DNA of 53,261 nucleotides from Glaciecola sp965658765 (GTDB lineage: Bacteria > Pseudomonadota > Gammaproteobacteria > Enterobacterales > Alteromonadaceae): assembly GCA_965658765.1 (NCBI GenBank), contig CBFHTO010000024.1, positions 1-53,261 of the forward strand. Reading direction: 5' to 3'. Both the position numbers and the translations under genes were made by a program. Under the pieces are notes generated by a model. The model ran no database searches, had not been told where the DNA came from, and saw only the letters and a list, made by a program, of their open reading frames with translations. Below, in pieces: positions 43,994-52,881 of the stretch. Position 1 is the stretch's first letter, and each line of letters begins with the position of its first letter.

Positions 43994-44809
43994 TTATTGG
44001 ACCGTGGAGTACCATAAATCGTTGGTAAATCGTACAAATGGTTCAACTAGCCTTACTCTTTCGCTAACTTTTTTTACTGACTGATTAGCTAAATTAGCGT
44101 ATAACTCAAGTAGGTATTCTTTCTGATGCTTATCGAGCAAGTTGATTACTGCACAACTCTCAAGATCATAATAACGACATCCAAGCGCTGCATACTCCCA
44201 GTCAAAATATGGTCCTTCTGCATCGCAAACATGAGAAATATGAAGGTCGTTATGGCACAAAACAAATTCATCCATATATTCCAACTTATAGTCATGCCAT
44301 TTTTGGTTCATTTCTTCATACAGAGCTAAGACTTGAGTTTCGATAGAGGTCTTAGCTTGCCAATAACATTTCCAATGCTTTTCAAGTTGCAGAATAGGAG
44401 CTGACACATATGCGGTATGTAAATTATATAAAGATTCCGCTAGCATAGTGATATCGTCATTATGACTTATAGAGCGCTTCAGATTGCCACAAGTGCTTAT
44501 CCATTTTTCACAATAAATTGAATTATCGCCACTTAAAAATATAGGCATCGGCGCCAGACCCAAAATAGCCAGTTCTTGCTGAAGTTCGAATACATTACGT
44601 CGGTCAATAGGAAGCTTTTCGTTCTGTGCGAACACTTTTAAGAGCAAGGTATTATTACCCTGCGAAAGTATAAAGTTATTATTGATCATACCATCTTCAA
44701 TCTTTTCACTCGAAAAGAGAGGGTTATGAATATCAACAATCTCTTGATGATGAAGAAACTGTAAAATCTCCCCATACTCTTTGTCATTTAAGCTTAAATC
44801 AGGCGGCAT
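43994..44809 (-). CDS. Thiamine/choline kinase-type phosphotransferase
   Basis: About 271 residues of the APH/choline-kinase fold. Catalytic loop FVLCHNDLHISHV (HNDLH), followed by YFDWEYAALGCRYYDLES with the metal-binding Asp, and NNNFILSQGNNTLLLKVF in the N-lobe with the ATP-binding Lys. As last gene of a TPP-riboswitch operon it most likely phosphorylates thiamine, like ThiK. ATG 44809 overlaps the permease stop by 11 bp; a TTG at 44824 is the alternative. Substrate is inferred from context. Confidence 0.75.
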   Translation of the reverse strand: MPPDLSLNDKEYGEILQFLHHQEIVDIHNPLFSSEKIEDGMINNNFILSQGNNTLLLKVFAQNEKLPIDRRNVFELQQELAILGLAPMPIFLSGDNSIYCEKWISTCGNLKRSISHNDDITMLAESLYNLHTAYVSAPILQLEKHWKCYWQAKTSIETQVLALYEEMNQKWHDYKLEYMDEFVLCHNDLHISHVCDAEGPYFDWEYAALGCRYYDLESCAVINLLDKHQKEYLLELYANLANQSVKKVSERVRLVEPFVRFTNDLWYSTVQ

Positions 44810-45410
44810 AATTTTCTCTATCAAGATAAATATTCACCCACTGATACATCCCCCTTACGGCAAGTATAATATAGATGACCATGAGTAAAATTGAGAGGTA
44901 TAAGCCACTCTCTAAGTATAAAAATATACTCATCAAATTTATGAAGCTCCAGTAGACCCAGCTTTCTAATATTTTTCGTACCGTTAAGAAGGTCGTTAAC
45001 AGCGCAAAAATGGTAATCCCAATATCCAACAATAATAAATCGTAATTCAGCCAAAACGTTGCCACCCAAAAACATGAGTAACTTAAGGTGATACCTGCAC
45101 CGATAAAGAGAAAGTGCGAGCGGGGTTTCATGCGACTAATTTTCAGTTTTTCTTGCCCACGCTTAGACCATGTAACTATCCCCAAAATCGCCATGAGCAT
45201 GTAATAGATATTCAACAACATTTGAAATATAAGTGTCACATCAAAAAACACCCAAGCGTATATACCTGTACTAATAAAGCCTGCAGGCCAGCACCAAATT
45301 GACTCTTCTGCTGCTAGCCAAACATAAGCAATGGCAAATATGATTGCAATTATTTCGCCAATACTTTGTGCAGTAAATTGTTGATATATAACATCAATCG
45401 CGTCGTTCAA
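44799..45410 (-). CDS. pnuT: PnuC-family permease, probable thiamine transporter PnuT
   Basis: 203 residues with about seven membrane helices. Family features are ESIWCWPAGFISTGIYAWVFF, QMLLNIYYMLMAILGIVTW and the C-terminal MYQW. PnuC proteins move nicotinamide riboside by facilitated diffusion, with kinase trapping; the PnuT branch takes thiamine. Its place between a thiamine-binding protein and a kinase under a TPP riboswitch supports PnuT. It starts 5 bp after the previous stop. Substrate is inferred from context. Confidence 0.82.
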   Translation of the reverse strand: MNDAIDVIYQQFTAQSIGEIIAIIFAIAYVWLAAEESIWCWPAGFISTGIYAWVFFDVTLIFQMLLNIYYMLMAILGIVTWSKRGQEKLKISRMKPRSHFLFIGAGITLSYSCFWVATFWLNYDLLLLDIGITIFALLTTFLTVRKILESWVYWSFINLMSIFLYLESGLYLSILLMVIYIILAVRGMYQWVNIYLDRENYAA

Positions 45411-45415
45411 TACAA

Positions 45416-45673
45416 TTAATCCAAATCCATATTTGTCGCATTCAGAAACTTACAAACAAAAATCGCTTGTCCCACCTGTTCATAGGTAACTTTCATCTCT
45501 TTTTTAATGACAGACATCATTGTGTCGTATGGCCCATATACCAAAGTTGAGGTATGTCCAGTGCTTGAGCTGATATCATCATGCTTGTTTAAGCGTTCAA
45601 TAAAGTCCTTAATAAAAGGGACGTATTGTTCGTTCAGCGGGTACAGAGATATTTCTATCGCAAGTCTCATCAT
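45416..45673 (-). CDS. YkoF/MTH1187-type thiamine-binding protein
   Basis: An 85-residue protein with the ferredoxin-like fold pattern of the YkoF/DUF77 family: RLAIEISLYPLNEQYVPFIKDFIERLN, then TSTLVYGPYDTMMSVIKKEM. Related domains bind thiamine. No signal peptide, so it should be cytoplasmic. It starts immediately after the receptor stop (GGGAGTAAATGATG), so the two are translationally coupled. It may hand thiamine from the permease to the kinase, or buffer it; this is inference. Confidence 0.75.
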   Translation of the reverse strand: MMRLAIEISLYPLNEQYVPFIKDFIERLNKHDDISSSTGHTSTLVYGPYDTMMSVIKKEMKVTYEQVGQAIFVCKFLNATNMDLD

Positions 45674-47773
45674 TTACTCCCAAATATATTCTAAACTAAT
45701 ACCAACTTGACGCTCTTGACCAAATTGAAAGTAAGGCTCGGCAAAGGCGTACTCATCGCGTGGATCATTGCTAAAACCACCGAAACCTCTCGTATAAACT
45801 AACCTATCAAAGACATTTTTTACCCATGCCTCTAATGTATAATTTCCAACTTGATAAGATAGTTGCGCATTAGCAATCACCGTAAATGGGGCTTTCTCAT
45901 TGTGCCCATCCGAAAAGAAATACTCACCTTTTGTCTCAACATCCAAAAATAAAGACACATCCTGACTTATTCTATAGGTAGCGCCAAGATACACTGTATA
46001 TTTTGGCGCCTGCGCCTGCGCACGCAAAGGTACAAAACTACCATCAGCCAATTCATAATTGCCGATGCTTGCATCTAAATAGCCTACGTTTGCTTGTAAG
46101 TCCACGTCTTCTGTCACGTACCAAGTGCTACTTAACTCAATCCCCTTATTGACACCTGAATCAGCATTAGTAATTGCATCGGCAAAAGAGGTGATAACTG
46201 TGCCATTGTCCAAGGTTTCTTTAAAGGTCTCAAAACCACTAACCTGTGCATCATCCCTATCCATATAAAAAAAAGATAAGTTGATAATACCATTCCCCTC
46301 GAGTGCGGTGCCTTTAATTCCAAACTCTAGGCTTGTGTTGTACTCGGGATCAAAAGAACGCTGTTCTGTTTCTAAACGCTGATCGATATTAAAACCGCCA
46401 GCCTTATACCCTCGTGATCCGCTAAGGTATAGAAGATTATTGTTAAGTGAGTAGTCTAGAGCCATAGAAAACGCCACTAGGTCGTCGTCGATACTTGCTA
46501 TGAACAAATCAGAAACCATAAAATCAGCTTTGAACTTTTCAACGCGCGCAGCAAAACTCATATTAGTTTTATTATTCAGCTCCAGACCGTATTGAGCGTA
46601 AAGAGACGTAGTTTCTGGTTCATAGCTACTGAGATAATCATCGTCGAAAGTATACTCTCTTTTTAAGTCTTCTTCGTGTTCAAATCGGTTTATCCCTAGT
46701 AACAAGTCGTTGCCAAATAGGTCACCTCTTAATTTGATGTCGATACCAAGCCTGTTGATATCGCGTAGATAGCGATCAAACGAAGTATAAGCAAACGGGT
46801 GAAAACCAGTAAACGTCCAATCCTCATCATAGCCATAATCAGTGTCAGCTGTTAGATAAGAAAGTGTGGTTTGAAGCTCATAAGCATTTATGGATAAAGC
46901 ATGCTTTAAACTAAATGCATTGGCTTGTGTTCGATCGAATCCAGGCTGATCGGAAAGCGTACGGTTATTATTATCAAGACTAAAAGCGTCATAGCCGTTA
47001 TCTATATCAAAATAATAGGCACGTAGGTCAAAACGATTATTTTCGTTTGCATCGTAGGTGAATATTGCGCTGGCAGAACGCTCGTCTATCCCATTTGTGT
47101 CGTCCCGCATAAGAAAATCATTTGCCACAAAACCATCGCTTTTAGTATTTTGTGCTGAGAATCTAGCGTTTACGTTTTCAAAAATTGCGTTCGAATAGAC
47201 ACCTTCTATTCGACTTTCATTAAATTGCGCAAGGCTTACACCAAGTCTTGCGTATGGTGTGTCTGTTGGGGTATTACTAACAAGTTTTACTATTCCGCCT
47301 AAACTATTAAAACCTGTCGCAACAGACTGCGGGCCCGATAATACTTCTACTTGTTGCAAGTCGAATAGAGTACCTAAACTCCCAATACCGGAAATATCGA
47401 TATCGTCGACTAATAGCCCAATGGAAGGGTTAATTGGCTCAGCGAACTGTGAACGTTCACCAATACCTCTTATTTGAACAAACTTACCTCGAGATGCGCC
47501 GGAACTAAAATTCAAGTTAGGCACAACACTTAACAATTCCTGGAGGTGTCGAGCTTGTTTGCTTTCAATCAAATCTGAGTCTACTACAACAGCGGTAGAC
47601 GGAAGTTGTGACAAGTCTCGTCCCGTTAGATCTGCGGTCACAATGACTCGTTCAATATTTGTATTATGCGAGGACTTTTCTGAATCGTGATTTGCATTTA
47701 AGGCAGCAGAATCAGAATGTGATGTGTTTAACAAACAGCCTATTGTCAGGGCAATGGATAAAAAATTTTTCAT
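45674..47773 (-). CDS. TonB-dependent outer-membrane receptor, probable thiamine receptor
   Basis: 699 residues from ATG 47773, start of a signal peptide (MKNFLSIALTIGCLLNTSHSDSA). A TonB box-like IERVIVTA precedes the plug (about 40-155; LQELLSVVPNLNFSSG, VQIRGIGERSQF). The barrel fills the rest and ends in YIWE. The TPP aptamer upstream and the thiamine genes downstream make a thiamine compound the likely ligand, as for the Omr1 receptors under THI elements. The longer frame to 47839 begins inside the riboswitch and is not the start. The start is sheltered by a hairpin. Confidence 0.87.
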   Translation of the reverse strand: MKNFLSIALTIGCLLNTSHSDSAALNANHDSEKSSHNTNIERVIVTADLTGRDLSQLPSTAVVVDSDLIESKQARHLQELLSVVPNLNFSSGASRGKFVQIRGIGERSQFAEPINPSIGLLVDDIDISGIGSLGTLFDLQQVEVLSGPQSVATGFNSLGGIVKLVSNTPTDTPYARLGVSLAQFNESRIEGVYSNAIFENVNARFSAQNTKSDGFVANDFLMRDDTNGIDERSASAIFTYDANENNRFDLRAYYFDIDNGYDAFSLDNNNRTLSDQPGFDRTQANAFSLKHALSINAYELQTTLSYLTADTDYGYDEDWTFTGFHPFAYTSFDRYLRDINRLGIDIKLRGDLFGNDLLLGINRFEHEEDLKREYTFDDDYLSSYEPETTSLYAQYGLELNNKTNMSFAARVEKFKADFMVSDLFIASIDDDLVAFSMALDYSLNNNLLYLSGSRGYKAGGFNIDQRLETEQRSFDPEYNTSLEFGIKGTALEGNGIINLSFFYMDRDDAQVSGFETFKETLDNGTVITSFADAITNADSGVNKGIELSSTWYVTEDVDLQANVGYLDASIGNYELADGSFVPLRAQAQAPKYTVYLGATYRISQDVSLFLDVETKGEYFFSDGHNEKAPFTVIANAQLSYQVGNYTLEAWVKNVFDRLVYTRGFGGFSNDPRDEYAFAEPYFQFGQERQVGISLEYIWE

Positions 47774-47776
47774 ATT

Positions 47777-47803
47777 GGATCTCTTCAGTAAATGAAAAGA
47801 TCC
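47777..47803 (-). promoter_or_regulatory. Ribosome-binding-site hairpin of the riboswitch expression platform
   Basis: On the minus strand GGATCTTTTCA pairs with TGAAGAGATCC (11 bp with one G-U, loop of 5), burying GAAGAG, the Shine-Dalgarno of the receptor start at 47773. CCGGCG (47802-47807), overlapping its base, can instead pair with CGCCGG in the aptamer (47845-47850). This suggests translational control by TPP. Confidence 0.6.
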
Positions 47804-47837
47804 GGCGAACGCGGCAGGTAATGTCGATTTTGTAACC

Positions 47838-47915
47838 ATTCCTACGCCGGTACTAACCGGATCAGGTAACTAAGGGTTCTTTGTGAGTCTCAGCGAATGA
47901 ACGCACCCCTTGGTA
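47838..47915 (-). promoter_or_regulatory. TPP riboswitch (THI element)
   Basis: On the minus strand: AGGGGTGC, GCTGAGA, ACCCTT, ACCTGATCCGGTTAGTACCGGCGTAGGAA, in the canonical order of the TPP aptamer with its conserved CUGAGA and ACCUGAUC bulges. It precedes the thiamine receptor operon and should repress it when thiamine pyrophosphate is plentiful. Confidence 0.95.
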
Positions 47916-47996
47916 AACATACAGTTCTGGGCTATGCCAGACTTCAGCGTAATATTAACAATAAATGATTGTCAAAGCACTGCATAATGCCCTTCT

Positions 47997-48413
47997 TTAT
48001 TTGATTAAATTCAATTCTTTAATATCTAACTCAGTTTGTGCTTGTAAGCTATCCTTGGTTTTTCCATGCGGAATTGGTTTTCGAGTTTTAGGGTCTACCA
48101 CTACAAAAACAATATCATCAGCCATACAAATAGTCTTTTTACTGGCTTTATTGCGCACTAAACAGCTAACCGTTATTGAGGTGCGCCCCACTGCTTTGGT
48201 CGCTAAACCGAATTCTACGATATCTCCCTGAGTGGCTGGAGATTCAAACGAAATTTCTCCAATATGCTTTGTGACAAGGCAATTAGTCTCTAGTTGGCAA
48301 ATTGCAAAAATAGCCGCTTCTTCGTCTATCCATTGCAAAGCACGTCCACCAAATAATGAATTCGCGTAATTGAGATCGCTTGGCATAACTAGTCGTCGAG
48401 ATAAAAAGTGCAT
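47997..48413 (-). CDS. Hotdog-fold acyl-CoA thioesterase
   Basis: 138 residues. The start RRLVMPSDLNYANSLFGGRALQWIDEEAAIFA and the later GDIVEFGLATKAVGRTSITV are the YciA/acyl-CoA hydrolase family pattern, with the catalytic Asp/Asn region in PSDLNYANSLFGG. It hydrolyses acyl-CoA to free acid and CoA in the cytoplasm. GGAG precedes ATG by 4-5 nt. It diverges from tmcA. Confidence 0.9.
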   Translation of the reverse strand: MHFLSRRLVMPSDLNYANSLFGGRALQWIDEEAAIFAICQLETNCLVTKHIGEISFESPATQGDIVEFGLATKAVGRTSITVSCLVRNKASKKTICMADDIVFVVVDPKTRKPIPHGKTKDSLQAQTELDIKELNLIK

Positions 48414-48494
48414 GGTACTCCTAAACGTTTTAAGACTTTGTGATATAAAATCTTATGTTATCCTCATTATAACAGTTTATTGACCTGCACAAAC

Positions 48495-51227
48495 ATGGGT
48501 TCTACCTACACAAATGATCTCAGTGGTCTGCATACTTGGCAAACCGCTATTAAAAAAAACAAGCTAGCGATGCATCGACAACTCATATGGGTAGCGCAAA
48601 ACCGTGTGCATAGAACAGACACTGTGCAAGAGTTGATAAATGTATTCACTAAAATGAGCGACGAAGTAGCTAAAGTTTGCTTGCTCAGCATGGATAAGGA
48701 TAGATTATTTAGTCAGAGTATAAGTACAAGTGGGGAGCAACTTTCTTGTATAGCAACGAAAGACTACAAAAAGCTTTTGGGCTCAGAGTTTGATTTAATT
48801 ATCTTTGATGCTACTCATGAAATAAATCTTAACGCTCTATATGCAAGCCTTGGCACTTTGTGTGGTGGAGGCTTAGTGGTAATTGTATTGCCTTATAATT
48901 CAAAAAATCGAACTTTCTTTAACGACGTTATTTCCCAAACCAAAACGGACATAGAAACTAAATACCATCGTGGTACTACTGCGATAAAACCGACTAAACT
49001 GTATTTTGAACTTGATGATAAATACTCACATAGCATGAAGTTCAGCTATGAAGATAACAACTCAACTAGCATATTTTTGGCGCATTTCGTTGAACAACTC
49101 GCAGAACATAAATTTAGTTTTGTTTTTGATGCTGAAACCCCAAAGAAAGATAACAAAAATGTTCAAACCAATACCATATTGTATTTAAATAGTGGCCCGT
49201 TCGAGTATCAAGTAAAGGCTTTGAATACTCCTCCATTTGAAACGGAGTATCGATCAAGTAATGACCACATGGGGGCAATGCTTAATCATAAGCAAATAAA
49301 ATCAAAGTCACTTCTTTCGAGAACGGAAAACGATTTAAAAGAAGAACTTACACTTATTCAACAACAATTAGGGTTTAAATTAAGCGACGAGCAAAAAAAT
49401 GGACTAGCCAAAATTTGGCCATGCAAACCTCATAGTCTAGACCTTATTATTGGAGAAAGAGGCAGAGGTAAGTCAACCTTATTATCAATCTATAGCGCTT
49501 TGTTAATGCGCAGAGGTACAAATGTCGTTGTTTGTGCCAGTGACAAAGCTAGTTTATCAGTCTATTTTGAGCACCTTAAATCATTAGCTTACTTTCCTAA
49601 GGAACCGACTCTCAGCGAGAAAAACCATAAAATAGTGGATGTAAGTGAGACAAATCTGGCTGGCAGAACTCATAACGTTAATGCTCATAATCTCCCCCTC
49701 AAAGGACACCTTAAGTTCTCCCCACCTGATCAGATAAAAGTAGACGAGGATACCGTTATCATTGTAGATGAAGTAGCGAGTATTGCACCATCGCTGTTAA
49801 AGATAATCGCAAAACATCCTAATCCAATTATATTTTGTGGCACAAGTTTTGGTTACGAAGGGAGTGGACAAGGTTTCTTGAATCGAGTACTGCCTGAACT
49901 ATCTAAACAAAAAGATACTCAACATATTTTGCTAAATCGCGCACTAAGGTGGTCTGACGACGACTTTCTCGAATATTTTATGTCAAAACAACTTGTTCGC
50001 TTGGCTGAACAAAACTACAAATTTAGCTATCCAAGAATAGCAAAAAGCGCAAACAATCTGGCCTCCAATTTTGAATTTATCGAACTCAAGCCTCAAGAAC
50101 TAATAGCACACACAAATTTATACGAACAAGTTTTTTCACTATTACAAGACGCGCATTATCAAACGACGCCAAACGATTTAGTAAGAATATTAGATTCAAG
50201 TGACCATAGCCTTGTCGTTCTAACTAGTAAAGATTCGCATAGCATAGTTAAGGATTTTCACACCACAAAACCTATTATTCTGGCCGTAGCTGTTTTAATC
50301 AGTGAGGGGGGAGAAAGTCTAACTAATTTAGTGGATGATATTTGCTATGGCAGACGAAGAGTTAATGGTCACCTAAGCCCACAAAGCTTGGGACTATATT
50401 TACAAGACCCATTTTTTGTAAAGCAACGCTATTTAAGAGTGTCTCGTATCGCAGTTAATCCAGAACTTCACAGGCGTAAATTAGGCAGTACTTTACTGAG
50501 ATATTGTGAACAACGTGCGTTACAAAATAACTATGACTTTATCTCGACCTCGTTTGGCGCAACAGATGAATTACATAAGTTTTGGTTATCAAATGGATTT
50601 TTAACAACTAAATTGGGCACCAAGGTTGATTCATCCAGTGGCACCGCCAGTGTGTTGATGATAAAACCATGCCTGCCTCTTATGCTGAACAGAAAACCTG
50701 TAAGAAATATCAATCTTACTGCAAATGCGAAAACTCGAGAACACTCCGCAATACTTGAAGATATTCAAAAATATGTTGACGCTGCTGCGGTTTCTTACGA
50801 CACAAAAGACAATAAAATTGTGATAGAGAAACTAGCAAACACGCAATTTAAGCTTTTTTGCGAACTAGAGTATTACCTTAAATACGAAGAGAGAATACGA
50901 GACATTGCGCTTGTTATTCAACAAAACATGGCTTCCTATTTGAGTTTCAAAACATACTTCAAGGATGAAAATAAACGTTTAGTTAGCTTTTTAGAAGACC
51001 AAGTTAATAACTTTATTCTCAAGCATGTCCAATTTAATCAATCGGTGTCATGCATATATATATATTTAAAATTAATAGAACAGGAAAAAGAACTTATAGA
51101 CCCATTGATTAAAGATGCATTTGCCGTACTCCATAAAAAAGGAGTACACAAGCTAGAAAAGGTACAACGAGTTGAATTTCTTCGTGAGTATCTAAAATCA
51201 TCTTTGAATATCAATAAAAGTCGCTAA
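48495..51227 (+). CDS. tmcA: tRNA(Met) cytidine acetyltransferase TmcA, extended form
   Basis: About 910 residues (from ATG 48495; the frame opens at TTG 48480). It has the TmcA order: N-terminal domain, RecD-like helicase with Walker A GERGRGKST (about 325-333 by the long frame) and Walker B VIIVDEVASIAPSLLK, then a GNAT domain with RVSRIAVNPELHRRKLGSTLLRY and FISTSFGATDELHKFWLSNGF. TmcA uses ATP and acetyl-CoA to make N4-acetylcytidine at tRNA-Met position 34. E. coli TmcA has 671 residues; here about 120 extra precede the helicase and a long helical tail follows. Core motifs are intact. Confidence 0.88.
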   Translation: MGSTYTNDLSGLHTWQTAIKKNKLAMHRQLIWVAQNRVHRTDTVQELINVFTKMSDEVAKVCLLSMDKDRLFSQSISTSGEQLSCIATKDYKKLLGSEFDLIIFDATHEINLNALYASLGTLCGGGLVVIVLPYNSKNRTFFNDVISQTKTDIETKYHRGTTAIKPTKLYFELDDKYSHSMKFSYEDNNSTSIFLAHFVEQLAEHKFSFVFDAETPKKDNKNVQTNTILYLNSGPFEYQVKALNTPPFETEYRSSNDHMGAMLNHKQIKSKSLLSRTENDLKEELTLIQQQLGFKLSDEQKNGLAKIWPCKPHSLDLIIGERGRGKSTLLSIYSALLMRRGTNVVVCASDKASLSVYFEHLKSLAYFPKEPTLSEKNHKIVDVSETNLAGRTHNVNAHNLPLKGHLKFSPPDQIKVDEDTVIIVDEVASIAPSLLKIIAKHPNPIIFCGTSFGYEGSGQGFLNRVLPELSKQKDTQHILLNRALRWSDDDFLEYFMSKQLVRLAEQNYKFSYPRIAKSANNLASNFEFIELKPQELIAHTNLYEQVFSLLQDAHYQTTPNDLVRILDSSDHSLVVLTSKDSHSIVKDFHTTKPIILAVAVLISEGGESLTNLVDDICYGRRRVNGHLSPQSLGLYLQDPFFVKQRYLRVSRIAVNPELHRRKLGSTLLRYCEQRALQNNYDFISTSFGATDELHKFWLSNGFLTTKLGTKVDSSSGTASVLMIKPCLPLMLNRKPVRNINLTANAKTREHSAILEDIQKYVDAAAVSYDTKDNKIVIEKLANTQFKLFCELEYYLKYEERIRDIALVIQQNMASYLSFKTYFKDENKRLVSFLEDQVNNFILKHVQFNQSVSCIYIYLKLIEQEKELIDPLIKDAFAVLHKKGVHKLEKVQRVEFLREYLKSSLNINKSR

Positions 51228-51256
51228 AGTCTTTCCAAATATGGTTTATACTTTTA

Positions 51257-51673
51257 TTAACTGCTGATGCTTGTACCACGCTCTAGCACCCAACATCTTT
51301 GATTATTTGAAAAACCTATATGCTTATAATATGAATTGGCATCAGGGGCTGCAATAAGAATTAACTTACAACGTGGTCCAAGCCTTTGTTGAGTAATTTT
51401 CTGAAGTTGCTTACCAATCCCTAATGTCTGATACTCCCGAGCAACCGCCAGATCAGACAAATAGCAAGCATAGTGAAAATCCGTCATACAACGAGCTATG
51501 CCCACTAACTTTTCCGCGTCCCATGCGCTGATTATCAGGTTGCTATTGGTGATCATGCCTTCCATGCAAACCTCATCGTCTATTGGGCGGCGTTCACCTA
51601 AAGTTGATTCTGCTAATAAAGATACAAATTGTGCAGTGCTTATTGGATGATTGGTTTTATATTCAATAGTCAT
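51257..51673 (-). CDS. GNAT-family N-acetyltransferase
   Basis: A 138-residue single-domain GNAT. LVGIARCMTDF is strand 4, YLSDLAVAREYQTLGIGKQLQKIT carries the acetyl-CoA pyrophosphate loop (QTLGIG), and YYKHIGF the C-terminal motif. Substrate unknown. It converges on tmcA with about 30 bp and is followed upstream by another GNAT gene of a different subgroup. Confidence 0.82.
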   Translation of the reverse strand: MTIEYKTNHPISTAQFVSLLAESTLGERRPIDDEVCMEGMITNSNLIISAWDAEKLVGIARCMTDFHYACYLSDLAVAREYQTLGIGKQLQKITQQRLGPRCKLILIAAPDANSYYKHIGFSNNQRCWVLERGTSISS

Positions 51674-51785
51674 AACTCTCCTTGGCAGCTAAGGTTAAGC
51701 GAAGGGTTGATTGTGTTGCACGAAAATAAATAAGCCGCGGAACGTAAGCATCCCTTTAAGAGTATTGTTACACGAATTACTCACG

Positions 51786-52241
51786 TTATACGCAACGGGT
51801 CATAAAATGACTATTTGGGTTAAGTAGGTATGAGCTGAATGGTTCACAGTCGGTGAAACCAAACTTCTTATATAAATTACGAGCTGGCTTGAAGTAGTCT
51901 TGAGTACCAGTTTCTAAGCTAATACTTTTATATCCTTGTTCCCGCGCAAAGGTAAGTACATGCTCCAATTGTTTTGAGGCAACTCCCTTACCTTTGAAAG
52001 CCTGGACAGTGCGCATAGATTTTAACTCTGCTTCTGTCTTAGATAGCCGTTTTATAGCAATACAAGCTGCCAATTTGCTATTTATCCAAGTGCTAAAGAA
52101 AGTAATCTCCGAAGACCTTAGTGCATGCAAGTCTAGTGCATGAACACATTCTTGAGGGGAAGTAGCGTACATGTCTGATAGGTGTTCCTCTAACAACAAA
52201 ATAATCTCTGTGCTGCTCAAGTCATCTACTATGATTTCCAT
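51786..52241 (-). CDS. GNAT-family N-acetyltransferase
   Basis: 151 residues. The start EIIVDDLSSTEIILLLEEHLSDMYATSPQECVHALDL is typical of a common proteobacterial GNAT subgroup (YsnE/PhnO-like), with acetyl-CoA loop MRTVQAFKGKGVASKQLEHV and LYKKFGF. Substrate unknown. Same strand as the other GNAT gene, 112 bp apart; not obviously an operon. Confidence 0.84.
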   Translation of the reverse strand: MEIIVDDLSSTEIILLLEEHLSDMYATSPQECVHALDLHALRSSEITFFSTWINSKLAACIAIKRLSKTEAELKSMRTVQAFKGKGVASKQLEHVLTFAREQGYKSISLETGTQDYFKPARNLYKKFGFTDCEPFSSYLLNPNSHFMTRCV

Positions 52242-52350
52242 CTCTCAAATTAACCTCATATTCAGATAAAACTTCGCTACGGGACATGACTATAGTACTA
52301 AATTGCCCAAGGCAAGACATGTCTATGTCCCTCTTGAATGCTTTGCTATT

Positions 52351-52533
52351 TTAAACTTCACCTGATTCGTGATATTTTCTCTTTAAATACTTCATAGTTG
52401 CATTTAGCTCTTTAATTTCAGCATTTGAACTTGAAACTACAACCTTGATTTTTTTAATTTCGCTTAAGATTTGATACAAAACATAAGGCACTATGATAGC
52501 CAAAGTTACCGTCGGCAATATTAAATATTCCAT
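52351..52533 (-). CDS. Small single-pass membrane protein
   Basis: 60 residues: an N-terminal helix (about 4-24, LILPTVTLAIIVPYVLYQIL) and a short charged coiled coil (SEIKKIKVVVSSSNAEIKELNATMKYLKRKY). AAAGGACC precedes ATG by about 10 nt, supporting translation. Family not recognised; similar small helix-plus-coil proteins often join larger membrane complexes. Confidence 0.6.
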   Translation of the reverse strand: MEYLILPTVTLAIIVPYVLYQILSEIKKIKVVVSSSNAEIKELNATMKYLKRKYHESGEV

Positions 52534-52881
52534 GGTTTTAAAGGTCCTTTTAGTGATTAAATTTTCGAGTCTCTATTGTAGGATGTGAATTACAATTAAA
52601 AACAACCGCCAGAGAGTATTACTTATAAAAACATATCACCTCAGTTATCAGATTATGGCGGAACAGTTGCGTAAGCAAGTGGCATGACATGAACTGATAA
52701 TCTCAGTTCATTAACTTATTACGCTCCTCACATCTCCGTCCTCACAAAAGAGCCATCTCTTATGTCAATAGTCTCTTGCCCGTCATAAATTTTGTGGATA
52801 AAGAGTTTCATTTTTTAAATAAAAAAGCTCGCATGCGCGAGCTTTTGTTAAGAACAGGATTTTAAGCGTCTAAATAAGATG
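52534..52881. other. Intergenic region with palindrome and a 27-codon frame
   Basis: 348 bp. It holds a perfect palindrome TGAACTGA-N5-TCAGTTCA (52690-52710), a 27-codon minus-strand frame (52728-52811) without ribosome-binding site, and the TPR-gene terminator. The frame reads KLFIHKIYDGQETIDIRDG, like the start of an amidohydrolase, so it could be a remnant; support is weak. Confidence 0.35.
52816..52846 (-). terminator. Rho-independent terminator of the TPR gene
   Basis: Stem AAAAGCTCGC/GCGAGCTTTT (52823-52832 with 52837-52846), loop of 4; T-rich sequence follows on the minus strand. About 36 bp past the TPR-gene stop. Confidence 0.85.

Noticed and set aside
45674..47839. Longer 721-residue TonB receptor form starting at 47839
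   Set aside because: That ATG lies inside the TPP aptamer; the start at 47773 has a signal peptide and a ribosome-binding site.
51257..52241. The two GNAT genes as a toxin-antitoxin pair
   Set aside because: No small DNA-binding antitoxin gene accompanies them and the two proteins belong to different ordinary GNAT subgroups.
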